In this document: piece by piece, positions 6,831 through 8,770 of the stretch
How the letters are laid out: each line of letters opens with the position of its first letter
Position numbering within the stretch: position 1 is the stretch's first letter
Source: CAYFVR01 sp046541515
GTDB taxonomy: Bacteria; Desulfobacterota; Desulfobacteria; Desulfobacterales; Desulfococcaceae
Direction of reading: 5' to 3'
Assembly (NCBI GenBank): GCA_046541515.1
Contig: JBKHDD010000194.1
Span: 1-8,770 of the forward strand
DNA length: 8,770 nt
Position numbers and translations under genes: made by a program
Notes under the pieces: model-generated
What the model was told of the DNA's origin: nothing
The model's database searches: none
Seen by the model: the letters and a program-made list of their open reading frames with translations, nothing else

Positions 6831-6857
6831 TTGCAGGGGCGAATCGCATTCGCCCTT
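6831..6857. repeat. Palindromic repeat copy 2 (TTGCAGGGGC-type, REP-like)
   Basis: The element starts TTGCAGGGGC, identical to copy 1. GGGCGAAT at 6837-6844 pairs perfectly with ATTCGCCC at 6848-6855 around a three-base loop, and can extend by a G-T and an A-T pair outward. It lies 73 bases from the first copy in the same orientation. As in copy 1, the lead is kept while the stem has changed in a paired manner. Confidence 0.6.
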
Positions 6858-7035
6858 GGCGGCGATACCCGGGAAATCGGCTGTTTGCGATCCGAAATGA
6901 ACAGTGCCGTCTCCGTTGTGCATCTAACGATTATGGGATTGCCGAATCGCTTTGTGCCGTTGGGGCGTCGGAAAAGAGACCGTTGCCGCTCCGAATTGAA
7001 TGTATTGCCTCTTATCCCCGAAAGGGAAAGGGGTG

Positions 7036-7212
7036 TCAACGATTGGGATGGGAGGGGTCCGATTCATCCAATTGGTCCAGAAAGCGCCGGACCCAGGGCG
7101 GATTGACCAGGATGACGTAAACCAGGAACACGGCGGTCAGGGGAAAGAAAAAGACCAGCAGGTCCACCGCGAGGATGGCGGCGCATAGGGCGAAGCGTTG
7201 GATTTGGGTCAT
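7036..7212 (-). CDS. Small conserved-looking membrane protein, 58 residues
   Basis: A short protein with a long hydrophobic stretch at residues 7-36 (FALCAAILAVDLLVFFFPLT and on to YVILV), broken by D17 and P24. It could form one kinked helix or a tight hairpin. A NPPWVRRFLDQLDE segment (37-50) follows, positively charged then acidic, consistent with a cytoplasmic tail. The start at 7212 is preferred over the longer option at 7275 because GGAGG lies five bases ahead of it; the extra 21 residues (KHAIIFLRIPAGSHLNAEDR) are polar and have no such site. I do not recognise the family with certainty; the layout (DLLxFxxPLTAxFLxYxxL then PPW) looks like a conserved small protein. It is divergent from surE, with 89 bases between the two starts, which must hold both promoters. 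Confidence 0.65.
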   Translation of the reverse strand: MTQIQRFALCAAILAVDLLVFFFPLTAVFLVYVILVNPPWVRRFLDQLDESDPSHPNR

Positions 7213-7301
7213 GCGGTCCTCCGCGTTGAGATGGCTTCCGGCGGGGATCCGGAGAAAGATAATCGCATGTTTCAACCACGTTTTTTCGAGGAATTGGGTC
7301 G

Positions 7302-8003
7302 ATGAAATTCGTGATTGCCAATGACGACGGAATCGACGCGCCGGGGCTTGCGGCGCTGGCGGAAATCCTGCGGCCCCTTGGCCGGGTGGTTGTGGTGGCT
7401 CCGGCGGAGGAGCAATCCGGGGTGGGCCATCGGGTGACCACGCGGCGTCCCATTCATGTGACGGCCGAGGGGCCGGACCGGTATCGGGTGGCCGGCAGCC
7501 CGGCCGATTGTGCGCGGATCGCGTTAAAATCCATCGCCCCGGACGCCGACTGGGTGGTTTCCGGGATCAACCCCGGCGCGAATCTGGGGTCGGACGTCTA
7601 CAACTCCGGGACCGTCGCGGCGGCGCGCGAGGCCGCCATTCTGGGCGGACGGGGCATGGCGGTGTCCCAATACATCGCCCGGGGGCACGGGATCGATTGG
7701 TCCGCGACGGCGGATCATGCGGGACGAGTGATTCGACGGTTGCTGAAGCGCGAGCTTGCGCCGGACCATTTCTGGAACGTGAACCTGCCCCATCCGCTTG
7801 CGTCGGAAGATTCGCCGGAAATTGCTTTCCGCCGTTTGGACCCTCGGCCCCACCGGTACCGCTTCTTGTCGGAGGGCGAACACTTCCGATACGAAGGCAG
7901 CATCCACGAGCGGCCGTTCGAGCCGGACAGCGACGTGGAAGCCTGCTACGCCGGATATGTTTCCGTGACGCGGATTGCGGTGGGCACAACGCCGTACAAA
8001 TAA
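7302..8003 (+). CDS. surE: 5'/3'-nucleotidase SurE
   Basis: 233 residues, slightly shorter than the usual 240-260. SurE is a metal-dependent phosphatase that removes phosphate from nucleoside monophosphates and helps survival in stationary phase or stress. The family signature NDDG is at 7-10, with metal ligands D8 and D9. S39 sits in APAEEQSGVGH (33-43). N90 lies in SGINPGANLGSDVYNSGTV (87-105), the second signature. WNVNLP (158-163) and GYVSVT (218-223) are typical C-terminal elements, although the usual VTPL is VTRI here and the protein ends soon after. GAGG at 7288-7291 is ten bases ahead of the start, a slightly long spacing. The usual neighbour pcm is absent. The gene is divergent from a small membrane-protein gene and convergent with the outer-membrane protein gene. 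Confidence 0.95.
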   Translation: MKFVIANDDGIDAPGLAALAEILRPLGRVVVVAPAEEQSGVGHRVTTRRPIHVTAEGPDRYRVAGSPADCARIALKSIAPDADWVVSGINPGANLGSDVYNSGTVAAAREAAILGGRGMAVSQYIARGHGIDWSATADHAGRVIRRLLKRELAPDHFWNVNLPHPLASEDSPEIAFRRLDPRPHRYRFLSEGEHFRYEGSIHERPFEPDSDVEACYAGYVSVTRIAVGTTPYK

Positions 8004-8036
8004 AAAAAGCCGGAAGCGCGCGAGGCGCTTCCGGCT
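8002..8036 (-). terminator. Rho-independent terminator of the outer-membrane protein gene
   Basis: AGCCGGAAGCGC at 8008-8019 pairs perfectly with GCGCTTCCGGCT at 8025-8036 (12 bp, five-base loop). Read on the minus strand the stem is followed directly by seven Ts (8008-8002), a standard intrinsic terminator for the gene ending at 8079. On the plus strand the stem begins a few bases after the surE stop but is not followed by Ts, so there it would act only as a 3' stabilising hairpin or a weak terminator. The T-tract overlaps the surE TAA. Confidence 0.9.
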
Positions 8037-8078
8037 GGAACAATCAGCTAACTTGCTGGTGTTGCGATATCGATCCGA

Positions 8079-8770
8079 TTAGAAGCTGAGGGACAGCTGA
8101 GCGCCCACTTCGTAGGGATCGGCGTCGTTGGGACTATCCATGGTGGTGGCGTCGCCGGCGAACAGGTAGGCGCCGATGACGTCCAGGTTCAGGTTGTCCA
8201 CCAGTTCGTAGGTGATCCGGAGGTCAACCTCGGTGCCGAGATAATCTTCCTTGCTGCCGTCGGGCAAGGTGATTTCTTCGACCAACTGGGCATACCAAAC
8301 GTCCATGCCCACCTCCAGCTTGTCCATGGGATTCAGGGTCAGACCGAAGTTGGCGGCCATGATGTTGTAAATCTGGTCGGCGGGGGCGTTGTTGGACACC
8401 TGATCGTCGAAGACGCCATAACCCATGATTTCGGCCCAGTAGTAAGATTCCGTCGCGCCGGGAACGAAAAAGGTTTCGATGTCGCCGTCGTTGTCGTCGT
8501 CGCCGGAGGCGTAGAACGCCTCGGCGTGAATCTCGCCAAAGCCCATGCCTACGCTGGCGCCGGCGGCGCCCAAGTAGCCTTCGAAATCAACGGAACCGCC
8601 GCCAATCAGGTCGGCGTCGCCACCCTGGTAAATACCGGTCAACCAGAAGGAGACGGGATCAAAGCTGAAATCGATGTCCGCGCCGGCGTACCAAATGTTC
8701 AGCTCTTCCGTGTTGGGCAGAACCGCCTGCTCGGCGGGAGAGGCGAGGGTTTCGTTTTCCGCGAACAGGC
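8079..8770 (-). CDS. C-terminal part of an outer-membrane beta-barrel (porin-like) protein
   Basis: The gene runs off the right edge; about 229 C-terminal residues are present and the frame is open to 8770. It has the traits of an outer-membrane barrel: alternating hydrophobic strands with aromatic girdles (for example LNIWYAGADIDFSF, KLEVGMDVWYAQLVEE, LNLDVIGAYLFAG), acidic, glycine-rich loops, and a final strand YEVGAQLSLSF ending in Phe, the signal read by the BAM complex. One loop contains SGDDDNDGDIE, which fits a DxDxDG calcium-binding pattern. There is no methionine start at the left limit of the complete-looking frame (the codon at 8642-8640 is TTG, read as Leu), because the true start lies outside the window. 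Expected role: diffusion or uptake channel in the outer membrane; the substrate is unknown. Transcription ends at the strong terminator at 8036-8002. Confidence 0.8.
   Translation of the reverse strand, partial: LFAENETLASPAEQAVLPNTEELNIWYAGADIDFSFDPVSFWLTGIYQGGDADLIGGGSVDFEGYLGAAGASVGMGFGEIHAEAFYASGDDDNDGDIETFFVPGATESYYWAEIMGYGVFDDQVSNNAPADQIYNIMAANFGLTLNPMDKLEVGMDVWYAQLVEEITLPDGSKEDYLGTEVDLRITYELVDNLNLDVIGAYLFAGDATTMDSPNDADPYEVGAQLSLSF

Larger units (their letters stand above)
6704..7035. other. Intergenic region carrying two palindromic repeats
   Basis: About 330 bases between the 3' end of the small membrane-protein gene and the ribosome binding site of the zinc-ribbon gene. The frames across it are short and carry no recognisable domain. 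It contains the two related palindromic elements at 6758-6786 and 6831-6857. The remainder (6858-7035) shows only weak short stems such as CCCC/GGGG around 7015-7033. No tRNA-like fold or convincing promoter pair was found. Confidence 0.5.

Noticed and set aside
6704..7035. CRISPR-like array suggested by two nearby repeats
   Set aside because: Only two copies, each internally palindromic with different stem sequences, and no cas genes; the pattern fits REP-like elements.
7213..7275. Longer 79-residue start for the small membrane protein (ATG 7275)
   Set aside because: The internal ATG at 7212 has GGAGG at ideal spacing and starts just before the hydrophobic core; the extra 21 residues look non-coding.

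Overview
The window is clearly GC-rich and densely coded, with short gaps between genes. It carries genes for a Gram-negative envelope: an outer-membrane beta-barrel protein ending in phenylalanine, a UbiB-type kinase and multi-pass glycosyltransferases. Gene content and the style of the small conserved proteins suggest a deltaproteobacterium-like organism (Thermodesulfobacteriota or a near relative). This is an inference from protein character only, because no rRNA or other marker gene is present.

Layout. Positions 1-319 (+) hold the 3' end of a PLP-dependent aminotransferase whose frame is broken at a run of seven Gs. A non-coding leader with one good inverted repeat (320-615) precedes two co-directional genes. 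The first, 616-2100, is a processive, cellulose/mannan-synthase-like family-2 glycosyltransferase. The second, 2130-4274, is a large fusion of a multi-pass GT-C-like membrane transferase with a C-terminal soluble GT2 domain of the TIGR04283 type. After the fusion gene comes a 428-base convergent gap. It holds a textbook Shine-Dalgarno followed by ATG and a frame that hits an amber codon at position 5, then stays open for 58 more codons; the composition here is unusually AT-rich.

On the minus strand a small zinc-ribbon protein gene (6692-6420) lies just upstream of a ubiB/ABC1-family gene (6400-4703), and the two are probably co-transcribed. Upstream is a gap of more than 300 bases with two copies of a short palindromic repeat sharing the lead sequence TTGCAGGGGC. 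Beyond that, a 58-residue membrane protein gene (7212-7036, minus) is divergent from surE (7302-8003, plus). surE converges on the 3' end of the outer-membrane protein gene (minus, 8079 to beyond the right edge). A strong stem-loop in the 75-base gap serves as the rho-independent terminator of the outer-membrane gene, and its T-tract overlaps the surE stop codon.

How the genes fit together. The two glycosyltransferase genes look like one transcription unit that could build a surface polysaccharide or glycolipid, but none of the usual cellulose or alginate partners is visible. The zinc-ribbon/ubiB pair is a second unit, probably tied to quinone or lipid metabolism at the membrane. surE is a housekeeping nucleotidase. 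The least conventional points are the GT-C::GT2 fusion, the amber-interrupted small frame behind a perfect ribosome binding site, and the palindromic repeat pair. I see no CRISPR array, tRNA, rRNA, transposase or recognisable defence system.
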